Assembly: GCF_003584105.1 (NCBI RefSeq)
Contig: NZ_QXFO01000018.1
Location: 124,001-188,000 of the forward strand
Source: Flagellimonas taeanensis
GTDB taxonomy: Bacteria; Bacteroidota; Bacteroidia; Flavobacteriales; Flavobacteriaceae
Reading direction: 5' to 3'
Length of the DNA: 64,000 bases
Positions 27,766-35,540 of this stretch are shown here, one piece after another. The position numbers were made by a program, and so were the translations under genes. A model generated the notes under the pieces. That model had not been told where the DNA came from and searched no databases. It saw nothing but the letters and a program-made list of their open reading frames with translations. The first letter of the stretch is position 1, and each line of letters starts with the position of its first letter.

Positions 27766-28287
27766 ATGACCATTTTTGTGGATATGGACGAGGTGATCGC
27801 CGATGCATTTGGGGCGCATCTTGACCTGTACAATGAAGAGTTCAACGCCCAACTCAAGAGGGAGGATTGTTATGGAAAGGAAGCATGGCAGTGTGTTCCG
27901 CAAGAACACCAACAATCCATAAAGGACCATACTTGGAGGGATGGCTTTTTTAAAGGCTTGAAAGTTATTCCGGATAGCCAGGATGTACTTTTTGAACTGA
28001 GTAAAAAACATGAGGTCTACATCGCCTCTGCCGCCATGGAATTTCCACAATCCTTACGCGAAAAATCGGATTGGCTGGATGAGTTCTTTCCATTCATCCC
28101 CTGGCAGAACCGGATTTTGTGTGGCAACAAGCACGTATTGAAAGGGGATGTCTTAATCGACGACCGGAGTAAAAATCTTGGGCCGTTCGACGGCAGGTCC
28201 ATTATGTTTGCCTCACCGCATAATACTAATGTTACCCTCTTTGAGCGCGCAGATACATGGAAGGATGTAGCCGACAAACTTTTGTAA
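27766..28287 (+). CDS. 5'(3')-deoxyribonucleotidase
   Basis: A 173-residue HAD-fold phosphatase. Motif I is DMDEV with Asp6 and Asp8 (FVDMDEVIAD), a FDGRSIMFASPH tail and a late LIDDRSKN motif IV with paired aspartates complete the active site. Length and layout match the NT5C-type 5'-nucleotidases, which dephosphorylate deoxynucleoside monophosphates in the cytoplasm. The gene is followed after 25 bases by a secreted esterase-like gene on the same strand. Confidence 0.9.
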   Translation: MTIFVDMDEVIADAFGAHLDLYNEEFNAQLKREDCYGKEAWQCVPQEHQQSIKDHTWRDGFFKGLKVIPDSQDVLFELSKKHEVYIASAAMEFPQSLREKSDWLDEFFPFIPWQNRILCGNKHVLKGDVLIDDRSKNLGPFDGRSIMFASPHNTNVTLFERADTWKDVADKLL

Positions 28288-28312
28288 CTTGTAAACCTCA
28301 AAAATAGACCAA

Positions 28313-29026
28313 ATGCTATCCCGGATACTTTTCTTGGCCATTGTTTTCTTGCTTCAGGCCTGTGCCGCCCAATCCCAATTGATAAAGGATGAACTGGAGA
28401 CCGTGACCAAGGAAAACCTTAAATATTATCTTTATTATCCAGAGGAGTATTCTCCATCGGGGGACAAAGAATTTGGGATTCTACTCTTTCTGCATGGCGG
28501 AGGCGAGTCTGGTGGGGAATTGGGATGGATAAAGCGAAATGGTCCGCCCAGACTTCTGGCTGAAGGAAAGCAATTTCCATTTTTGATCTTGGCTCCGCAA
28601 AACCCCCATGAAAAGAAATGGTGGAATACCCATGCGGTGATGCAATTACTGGACTCGGTGGTCAGCTCCAGTAATGTTGATGCCAAGCGGATTTATTTGA
28701 CAGGGCTCAGTAGGGGAGGAAGTGCGGCTTGGGAACTGGCCACACAGTATCCAGATAAGTTTGCCGCCATGGCCGTGGTCTGTGGTATGGCGCCTTTGCC
28801 CTACGCCCATTGGATTGAAAAGGAAATGCCCATTTGGGTCTTCCATGGGGACAAGGATGATGTCATTGGAGTGGGCGAATCTGACCAAATGGTGGATAAG
28901 TTAAAGGAAATGGGATACAATGTCCGCTATACCAGATATAAAGGGGTGGGACATAATGCATGGGACAGGGCCTATACCACCGACTCCCTTTACACTTGGT
29001 TTGCTGAACAGAAACGTATAAATTGA
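28313..29026 (+). CDS. Secreted alpha/beta hydrolase (esterase/prolyl oligopeptidase-like)
   Basis: A 237-residue hydrolase. The N-terminus ends in a possible lipobox (VFLLQAC, Cys17). The oxyanion segment is FLHGGGESGG near 60, the nucleophile Ser133 sits in GLSRGGS, an acid follows in VFHGDKDD near 180 and the histidine is in GVGHNAWD near 222. This layout fits secreted feruloyl-esterase/phospholipase-like hydrolases of the polyhydroxybutyrate-depolymerase type. It overlaps the start of the dipeptidase gene, so translation is probably coupled. Confidence 0.88.
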   Translation: MLSRILFLAIVFLLQACAAQSQLIKDELETVTKENLKYYLYYPEEYSPSGDKEFGILLFLHGGGESGGELGWIKRNGPPRLLAEGKQFPFLILAPQNPHEKKWWNTHAVMQLLDSVVSSSNVDAKRIYLTGLSRGGSAAWELATQYPDKFAAMAVVCGMAPLPYAHWIEKEMPIWVFHGDKDDVIGVGESDQMVDKLKEMGYNVRYTRYKGVGHNAWDRAYTTDSLYTWFAEQKRIN

Positions 29027-29754
29027 TGTTGATGAAATACTTGATGCCCTTTTTGGGCCTTGTTGCCCTTTTGGCCTGCCGCGGGAAAAATGTGGAAGGG
29101 AGAAACATGGGAAATGAAATTGTGGAAATAAAAAAGGAAACCACCTCGCAGGGCGTGGATACACTTTCCCGAGAACCAAGGTTGAAAACTTTTAAGGGAC
29201 TGGCCGATACCACTTTTGTCCGTTTGGCCGATTTCAGTGACGGTTTTGCCTACGACCTTCGCTATGCCACGGAAAACAACTTTCTAAAGACCAAGGTCTA
29301 TGACTGTGCCGAATGCTATACTCGGGTCAAAACGGCAAAGGCGCTCATTGCTGCCAACAAGGATTTTTTGGACAAAGGGGTAAAGATCAAGTTCTATGAT
29401 TGTTACAGGCCCAATTCCGTGCAGTACAAGATGTGGGAAATTGTGCCCAATCCGCAATACGTGGCCAATCCGGATAAAGGATCCATCCATAACAAAGGAG
29501 GTGCGGTGGATATCACGTTGGTGGATATGCAGGGCAACGAACTGGATATGGGGACCGATTTTGATTATTTTGGAAAAAGGGCCTATCACGACAATACCGA
29601 TTTGCCCGAAGAGATTCTTGCCAATAGAAAATTGTTGAAGGAAACCATGGAATCGCATGGGTTTTGGTCCATCCGGACCGAATGGTGGCACTATAACCTA
29701 TCTGCCGCCTCCAACGATAAGGTGGCCAATTTTAAATGGGAATGCAATGATTGA
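29026..29754 (+). CDS. D-Ala-D-Ala dipeptidase-like lipoprotein (M15, VanX type)
   Basis: A 242-residue protein. The ATG at 29,026 overlaps the last base of the upstream stop; an ATG at 29,032 is nearly as good. A lipobox ends at Cys18 (GLVALLAC). The zinc site of family M15D is present: SIHNKGGAVDITLVD supplies His and Asp, and EWWHYN supplies the catalytic Glu and third ligand. The family cuts D-Ala-D-Ala; here the enzyme is at the envelope and probably works in wall turnover. Neighbouring esterases are in the same run. Confidence 0.93.
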   Translation: MLMKYLMPFLGLVALLACRGKNVEGRNMGNEIVEIKKETTSQGVDTLSREPRLKTFKGLADTTFVRLADFSDGFAYDLRYATENNFLKTKVYDCAECYTRVKTAKALIAANKDFLDKGVKIKFYDCYRPNSVQYKMWEIVPNPQYVANPDKGSIHNKGGAVDITLVDMQGNELDMGTDFDYFGKRAYHDNTDLPEEILANRKLLKETMESHGFWSIRTEWWHYNLSAASNDKVANFKWECND

Positions 29755-29769
29755 CCTAAATTCAGACCG

Positions 29770-30696
29770 ATGAAAATATTCAGAAAAGCAACGCTAGTCC
29801 TTACAATAATGTCCATTGGAATGTCAGCACAGGATACGATAATGCCCTTGTGGCCCCAAGCAGTCCCTAACCAGATAGCGTCGGGGGAGAAGGAAGTCGT
29901 CGACCATAAGGATGATGGGATAACTTGGATTACCAATGTCCAAAACCCCACATTGGAAGTCTATTTGCCTTCTCGAAAGAATGCCACTGGTCAGGCTGTG
30001 CTCATCTTTCCAGGGGGCGGGTACCATGGTCTGGCCTACGATTGGGAAGGGACGGATATTGCAAAGGCCCTAACGGTAAAAGGAGTGGCCGGTATTGTAG
30101 TGAAATATCGATTGCCGTGGTCAAAATCTATAACTAAAGGTAAAAATGTAGTGCCTCTGCAAGATGCGCAACGGGCCATCAAGCTGGTACGGGCGGGGTC
30201 AGCGGAGTGGGGCATCGCACCCGACAAGATTGGGATCATGGGGTTTTCGGCAGGAGGCCATCTGGCATCTACTTTGGGTACCCATTACAACGATGAGGTT
30301 TATCAGCGACAGGATGCTGCTGATGATTTGTCCGCAAGACCTGATTTCATGGCTTTGATATACCCGGTGATCACTTTGGGCGAGCCAAGCACACACACAG
30401 GTTCCAGGACTTCACTGTTGGGCGAGGATCCCACGCAGGAGGAAGTGGATTACCTGTCCAATGAAAAACACGTGAATGGGGATACTCCTCCCGCGTTTCT
30501 CTTACATGCCATGGATGACAAAGCTGTTCCTGTAGAAAATTCCATTCTGTTCTTAGGGGCGTTGAGGGAGCATCAGGTACCTGCTACCATGCATGTATAT
30601 CCCACTGGGGGACATGGTTTTTCCTTGGCTTTGAATGACGAGCGATTGAAGAATTGGATGGACCTGCTTTTTGATTGGCTTGCCAACCTGGACTAG
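29770..30696 (+). CDS. Secreted alpha/beta hydrolase (acetyl xylan esterase-like)
   Basis: A 308-residue protein with a signal peptide ending SIGMSA near residue 20. The oxyanion motif is IFPGGGYHGLAYDWEG near 79-94 and the nucleophile Ser160 is in GFSAGGH, the BD-FAE/esterase pattern that removes acetyl groups from sugars. The acid (LHAMDDKAVP) and histidine (GGHGFS) complete the triad. It follows the dipeptidase gene by 15 bases and overlaps the convergent methyltransferase gene by four. Confidence 0.92.
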   Translation: MKIFRKATLVLTIMSIGMSAQDTIMPLWPQAVPNQIASGEKEVVDHKDDGITWITNVQNPTLEVYLPSRKNATGQAVLIFPGGGYHGLAYDWEGTDIAKALTVKGVAGIVVKYRLPWSKSITKGKNVVPLQDAQRAIKLVRAGSAEWGIAPDKIGIMGFSAGGHLASTLGTHYNDEVYQRQDAADDLSARPDFMALIYPVITLGEPSTHTGSRTSLLGEDPTQEEVDYLSNEKHVNGDTPPAFLLHAMDDKAVPVENSILFLGALREHQVPATMHVYPTGGHGFSLALNDERLKNWMDLLFDWLANLD

Positions 30697-31877
30697 TCCT
30701 TCGTTTTTGCACACTGTAAAACCAATAGGGAGTCATTGAGATCCTTCGTGAAAAAAAGATAGGTGTCTCCGCCATCCTTGATTTTGTGTTTTTTGCGGAG
30801 ATTGGCCACGGACAATGGAAAATTGCGAGTGGTAATGTTGGCCTTGGCCACGCCAAGTGCTTTCATCGAGCTTTTGGAGTAGGGAAGGACTTTTTCGACC
30901 ATAAAAGATCTGCCGGGGAAATCGATTAGTTTGGGAGAGCTATATAAATGGGAATGAGGGTGCAGTTTGTGGAGTTGGTAGGCGGCACCAATGGATTTGA
31001 ATCCCCCTGACTTCAATATGGCCACATTCGGTTCGTACAGATAGGCTGATGGTCCGCCAAAGGTGACGGTACTGTTCTGTTCGTCCTCTAGCATGAATCG
31101 GAACTTGTCCTCCTTGCCGTTGATGATGTTCACGGTCTGGATGGCAATGCTGCCCACAACATCTTTTTCAAGCACGAACAAAAGCTCTTTGACCTCGTTG
31201 TTGAGGGCAACAACATGCACCTCTTTCACATGGTCCAGTTCACTGATGCCTTGTTTGATGTCGAGCAAAGGGGAGGTCTTCAGCAAGACATTTTGGGTCT
31301 TTTGAAAGACGAGGTCAATGTTTTCGGGCAGATTGGGAAGGCAATCGGCAAGCAAAAATACCTTTCCTTTCTTGTCGTTTCGTCTTGAGGGATCGATGTA
31401 GACCCAATCAAATTTTTGTGTGGTACCCTTCAGGAAATCCATTCCATCCCCAACAATACAATCGATGTTTTTTCGGCCCAATATGTTGAAATTATGGGCG
31501 GCGATTTCACTCAATTCTGGATTGATTTCACAATGCACTACGGAACCTATTCTTTCTGAAAAAAAATAACAGTCCACACCAAACCCGCCCGTTAGGTCGG
31601 CGAGTGATTTTCCACTCACGATTTTGGCCTTGTAGCTTGCCGTAGCTTCGGAGCTGGTCTGTTCAATATTGAGTCTGTTGGGGTAGTAGATGTTGAAAGA
31701 ATGGAACCAAGTGGGCAGCTTGTCCCGGCTCTTTTTTTTGGCCTCGAGCTGCGTTACCAGTTCCTTTTGGGATACTCCTTCAAATTGGGGCTTTTGCAGC
31801 AAAACTGACATCGTGTCAGTATTCAAATTTCCAGATATAAATAATTGTGGACCAGTATGTAATATTGATTTATTCAA
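30693..31877 (-). CDS. Class I SAM-dependent methyltransferase with THUMP-like domain
   Basis: A 394-residue cytoplasmic protein. The SAM-binding motif is LADLTGGFGVDCYFF near 94, with the acidic residue of motif II in VHCEINPE and motif IV in DWVYIDPSRR. The last 90 residues form a THUMP-like RNA-binding domain (NFPLSVANLRKKHKI). It probably methylates an RNA base; the position is unknown. It is the last gene of a minus-strand run from tsaD and ends four bases inside the esterase gene. Confidence 0.9.
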   Translation of the reverse strand: MNKSILHTGPQLFISGNLNTDTMSVLLQKPQFEGVSQKELVTQLEAKKKSRDKLPTWFHSFNIYYPNRLNIEQTSSEATASYKAKIVSGKSLADLTGGFGVDCYFFSERIGSVVHCEINPELSEIAAHNFNILGRKNIDCIVGDGMDFLKGTTQKFDWVYIDPSRRNDKKGKVFLLADCLPNLPENIDLVFQKTQNVLLKTSPLLDIKQGISELDHVKEVHVVALNNEVKELLFVLEKDVVGSIAIQTVNIINGKEDKFRFMLEDEQNSTVTFGGPSAYLYEPNVAILKSGGFKSIGAAYQLHKLHPHSHLYSSPKLIDFPGRSFMVEKVLPYSKSSMKALGVAKANITTRNFPLSVANLRKKHKIKDGGDTYLFFTKDLNDSLLVLQCAKTKD

Positions 31878-31884
31878 ACTAATA

Positions 31885-32985
31885 CTATAAACCTTTGGTC
31901 AATTTTTTCACAAAGGTGTTTTCGGCCAAAAATTCTTTTAAAATCACCTTAATGGCGGTATATCCGGGCACCGCAACGACCATGCCGACAACACCGAATA
32001 GCAAACCTGCAATGATGATGATCAAGAAGATTTCCAACGGGTGAGATTTCACACTGGTGGAAAAAATAAAGGGCTGTGAAAAGAAATTGTCAACTAGTTG
32101 GCCCACGGCCAGACCGATCAAAACATAGAGCGTTTTGGGCAGTATGACCGCACTGAAATCCTCTCCCAAAAAGCTGGTCATAGTGAGCGTGACCATGATG
32201 GCCCCGCCAATGAGCGGACCAACGTAAGGGATGATGTTGAACAAGGCACAAAGGAACGCAATCACGATGGCGTTTTCAACCCCCACGATCAACAATGCAA
32301 TGGTGTAGATCACAAAAAGGATGAAAAGCTGCAACAGGATCCCGGCAAAGTATCGGGAGAGCAAACCATTGATCTTATCCACGGATTTTACCAAATTATT
32401 CTCCTTATCATCGGGCACAAAGGTCAACATTCCGTTTTGGAACAATTTACTGTCCTTTAGAAAGAAGAAGGAAATGAAGAGTACTGAAAATAGGGCGACA
32501 CTAAAATTGCTAAGGGTATTGATGAAAGAATTGATGAAGTTGGGGATAAATTTCAGGTCGAGGCCCTTGAGTACATTTTCTTCAATTTTGGCGTCCTCGA
32601 TAAGGTTATCCACATTTCTAGTTGTGGCCCCAAAGTAATCCAGGATTTGGTAGTACAGGCTATTGATATCCGCTTTGAGGGTGTCAATGTCCAACAGGGA
32701 GAGATTTTTGCTCTGTTCCGAAATCAGTGGGATGAAAAGGGCCAATATGCCCAAAAAAATGGAGAGCATAAAGACCATGGTCACCACCACGGCAAGCGTG
32801 TTGGGGAACTTCAGTCTTCTCCGTAAAAAGAGTACGATAGGCCTACCCAGTAATGCTATGACGGCTGCTATGGCCAAATAGGCCAATACGGACCGGATCT
32901 TATAGATGAAAAGGGCCATGAGGACCACGCCGACCATAATGGCCACTGCCCGTAATATTCCGTTGGCTATTGTTTTTGAGTTCAT
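31885..32985 (-). CDS. AI-2E-family transporter
   Basis: A 366-residue inner-membrane protein with about eight helices. The family pattern is seen in the hydrophobic N-terminus, FISFFFLKD near 175, the GLLSRYFAGILLQL helix and the paired FNIIPYVGPLIGG loop near 258, and the closing DNFFSQPFIFSTSVKSHPL. Members were named for autoinducer-2 export but many transport ions, so the substrate is uncertain. It is 6 bases downstream of the DUF4159 gene and 7 bases upstream of the methyltransferase gene. Confidence 0.93.
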   Translation of the reverse strand: MNSKTIANGILRAVAIMVGVVLMALFIYKIRSVLAYLAIAAVIALLGRPIVLFLRRRLKFPNTLAVVVTMVFMLSIFLGILALFIPLISEQSKNLSLLDIDTLKADINSLYYQILDYFGATTRNVDNLIEDAKIEENVLKGLDLKFIPNFINSFINTLSNFSVALFSVLFISFFFLKDSKLFQNGMLTFVPDDKENNLVKSVDKINGLLSRYFAGILLQLFILFVIYTIALLIVGVENAIVIAFLCALFNIIPYVGPLIGGAIMVTLTMTSFLGEDFSAVILPKTLYVLIGLAVGQLVDNFFSQPFIFSTSVKSHPLEIFLIIIIAGLLFGVVGMVVAVPGYTAIKVILKEFLAENTFVKKLTKGL

Positions 32986-32991
32986 GAAAAA

Positions 32992-33639
32992 TCAACTTTT
33001 AAAGGCGTATGCTACAATATTGGCACCCATTTGTAGTGCTCTCTGTCGGACTTCCTCGGGATCGTTGTGCACTGTCGGGTCTTCCCATCCGTCACCAAGA
33101 TCACATTCAAAAGTATAGAGAAGGATCAGTCTGCCATTGTCAAAAACACCAAATGCCTGGGGCCTTTTTCCATCATGCTCATGGATTTTGGGAAGCCCTC
33201 CTGGGAATTTGAATTTTTGGTCAAAAATGGGATGATTGGCGCCCAATTCTTCCAATTGCTTGTCAGGAAAAAGCTTTTGGAGCTCTCTTCTGAGATAAGG
33301 CTCCATGCCATAGTTGTCATCGATGTGCAAAAAACCTCCGGACATGAGATAGGTATTCAAGTTCTGGACCTCATCGTCCGTAAAGAAGACATTGCCATGC
33401 CCCGTCATGTGCAGAAAAGGATATTTAAATATAGTGACACTACCGGCCTCGACGGTCTCGGGTTGCGGATCTATCTTGGTGCCTAGGTTGGCATTGCAAA
33501 ACTTTATCAGGTTGGGAAGTGCCGTAGGGTTGGAATACCAGTCACCTCCTCCGCCATACTTCAATACGGCAATCTGCTGGGCATCGGAAGAAGCCATAAC
33601 AAAAATCAAAGCAATGATCGGTAGGAATGTGCTTTTCAT
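32992..33639 (-). CDS. Secreted DUF4159 protein
   Basis: A 215-residue protein with a signal peptide ending MASSDAQQ near residue 20. The DUF4159 pattern starts at AVLKYGGGGDWYSNPTALPN and continues through LHMTGHGNVFFTDDEVQNL, a GGFLHIDDNYG segment and a terminal RALQMGANIVAYA. The domain resembles a class I glutamine amidotransferase-like fold, as seen in proteins around Bacteroidota MoxR clusters; no catalytic triad is clear. It sits between rsmE and the permease gene on one strand. Confidence 0.9.
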   Translation of the reverse strand: MKSTFLPIIALIFVMASSDAQQIAVLKYGGGGDWYSNPTALPNLIKFCNANLGTKIDPQPETVEAGSVTIFKYPFLHMTGHGNVFFTDDEVQNLNTYLMSGGFLHIDDNYGMEPYLRRELQKLFPDKQLEELGANHPIFDQKFKFPGGLPKIHEHDGKRPQAFGVFDNGRLILLYTFECDLGDGWEDPTVHNDPEEVRQRALQMGANIVAYAFKS

Positions 33640-33707
33640 GGTGAAACGTACCTATTGACCCAAAAGTAAGGCATTCGGTCCACAAAAAGGAAAAATACTT
33701 TTTTTGT

Positions 33708-34412
33708 TCAGCTGTTGATCATGGATACCGTGGCACAGGCCACAATAGCGGCAGTCTCGGTGCGGAGGCGGTTGTTGCCCAGGGAGATGGGTACAAACCC
33801 CTTTTCCTTGGCCAGGTCCACTTCCCCTTTTGAAAAATCACCTTCTGGCCCTATGAGGATGACAAGGTCCATATCGGCGATGACCCTTCTCTTCAGTTCC
33901 ATTTTCTCATCATTGTGGCAATGCGCAATGAACTTGAGCCCCAAAAACTCCTTTTCCATGAACTCGGGATAGGATATGGGCGGATTGAATTTGGGCAGAA
34001 CGGTCTGAAGGGATTGCTTCATGGCGGACTGGATCACACGCTCCATTCGTTCCGGCTTTATGGTTTTGCGTTCGGAGTGTTCGCAGATGATGGGGGTGAT
34101 CTCATCCACCCCTATCTCGGTCGCTTTTTCCAGAAGCCACTCGTACCGATCGTTCATTTTTGTGGGGGCCACGGCCATGTGCAGCCTATACCTTTTCGGA
34201 ATGGCCTTGGTCCGCGAGATGATCTGGGCCACGCACTTTTTTGGGTCTGGAAGCAATATCTCGGCTTCGAATAGATATCCTTTGCCGTTGGTGATCTGGA
34301 GGAGATCGCCTTCGGTTTTTCGCAACACCCGGACAATGTGTTTGCTCTCCTCGGGGGAAAAGGTGAACTGCTTGACGCTGTTGTCCAAAGAAGGATCGTA
34401 AAAAAGTTGCAT
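33708..34412 (-). CDS. rsmE: 16S rRNA (uracil-1498-N3)-methyltransferase
   Basis: A 234-residue SPOUT methyltransferase. The C-terminal knot is diagnostic: LVILIGPEGDFSKGEVD and ISLGNNRLRTETAA form the SAM pocket, and the N-terminal PUA-like part (residues 1-70) binds RNA. RsmE adds the methyl group to N3 of U1498 in 16S rRNA. The length is normal. It lies 28 bases after tsaD in the same direction and is very likely in the same transcript. Confidence 0.97.
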   Translation of the reverse strand: MQLFYDPSLDNSVKQFTFSPEESKHIVRVLRKTEGDLLQITNGKGYLFEAEILLPDPKKCVAQIISRTKAIPKRYRLHMAVAPTKMNDRYEWLLEKATEIGVDEITPIICEHSERKTIKPERMERVIQSAMKQSLQTVLPKFNPPISYPEFMEKEFLGLKFIAHCHNDEKMELKRRVIADMDLVILIGPEGDFSKGEVDLAKEKGFVPISLGNNRLRTETAAIVACATVSMINS

Positions 34413-34440
34413 GGTTTCTCGATTTATAGCGTTGAAAGGC

Positions 34441-35469
34441 TTAGCTCCCTATGGCATATCGGGCTTTTGCCGCAACACGCTGGTCCGTGAACTGTCCTTT
34501 TTCAAATTTAAGGTAACCGACGATACCGATCATAGCGGCATTGTCCGTACAATATTCAAACTTTGGGATATAGGTTTTCCACCCCAAGGTGTCCTCTGCC
34601 TCCTTGAGCCTTGCGCGTATGCCTGAATTTGCGGCAACACCACCGCCAATGGCCACTTCCTTGATGCCGGTCTGCTCTACGGCCATGTTCAACTTCTCCA
34701 TCAGGATTTCCAGGATGGTGTGCTGTACCGAAGCACAGATATCGTTGATGTTTTCGGCAACAAAATTGGGGTTCTTTTGCGTCTCCCTTTGCAGGAAATA
34801 TAGGATGCTGGTCTTCAAGCCACTGAAACTGAAATTGAGCCCATCCACCTTGGGTTTGGGAAAATCGTAAGCGTAAGGATTTCCTAATTTGGCATACTTG
34901 TCCACCAAGGGGCCACCTGGGTAGGGAAGTCCCATCAACTTGGCACTTTTGTCAAAAGCTTCGCCCACGGCATCGTCCAAGGTTTCCCCCAGCACTTCCA
35001 TAGTAAAGTGACCGGAAACTTTTACGATTTGGGTGTGTCCTCCACTGATCGTCATGCCCAAAAAGGGAAACGAAGGGGAGGTTCCGTTTTCATCGGCAAT
35101 GAAATGCGCCAGGATATGGGCCTCCATATGGTTCACCTCGATCAGGGGGATGTCCAGTCCCAAGGCCAATGACTTCGCAAAGGAAGTGCCTACCAGCAAT
35201 GAGCCCATCAATCCCGGACCTCGTGTAAAAGCTATGGCGGATAGCTGTTTTTTATCGATATTTGCCTTGGCCAAGGCTTGGTGTACCACGGGAACGATAT
35301 TCTGTTGATGTGCCCTCGATGCCAACTCTGGGACAACACCTCCATATTGCTTGTGGATTTCTTGTGTGGCTACCACATTGCTCAGTACTTTTGCATTGCA
35401 AAGTACGGCAGCGGAAGTGTCATCGCAGGATGATTCAATGGCAAGGATATATTTTTTTAAGTCTGTCAC
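34441..35469 (-). CDS. tsaD: tRNA N6-adenosine threonylcarbamoyltransferase
   Basis: A 342-residue member of the Kae1/TsaD family. AIESSCDDTSAAV (residues 10-22) starts the ASKHA fold, the iron ligand motif is NHMEAH near 112, and FSFSGLKTS, GGGVAANS and YCTDNAAMIG complete the nucleotide site. It transfers threonylcarbamoyl to A37 of ANN-decoding tRNAs with TsaB/E/C. The gene is divergent from tamB, an arrangement common in this family. A -7 element lies at 35,495-35,502 on its strand. Confidence 0.98.
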   Translation of the reverse strand: MTDLKKYILAIESSCDDTSAAVLCNAKVLSNVVATQEIHKQYGGVVPELASRAHQQNIVPVVHQALAKANIDKKQLSAIAFTRGPGLMGSLLVGTSFAKSLALGLDIPLIEVNHMEAHILAHFIADENGTSPSFPFLGMTISGGHTQIVKVSGHFTMEVLGETLDDAVGEAFDKSAKLMGLPYPGGPLVDKYAKLGNPYAYDFPKPKVDGLNFSFSGLKTSILYFLQRETQKNPNFVAENINDICASVQHTILEILMEKLNMAVEQTGIKEVAIGGGVAANSGIRARLKEAEDTLGWKTYIPKFEYCTDNAAMIGIVGYLKFEKGQFTDQRVAAKARYAIGS

Positions 35470-35494
35470 AGGTTTTGGAACAAAAATTGGTCGT

Positions 35495-35502
35495 CAAAGG
35501 TA
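35495..35502 (-). promoter_or_regulatory. -7 promoter element of tsaD
   Basis: The minus strand reads TACCTTTG, an exact TAnnTTTG match, 26 bases before the tsaD ATG. It lies only 15 bases from the presumed tamB N-terminus, so the divergent genes share a very short control region. No -33 box at the standard spacing is visible. Confidence 0.4.
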
Positions 35503-35540
35503 AAACATAAAGCCCTATCAAAAAACTTCGCAAAATACTG

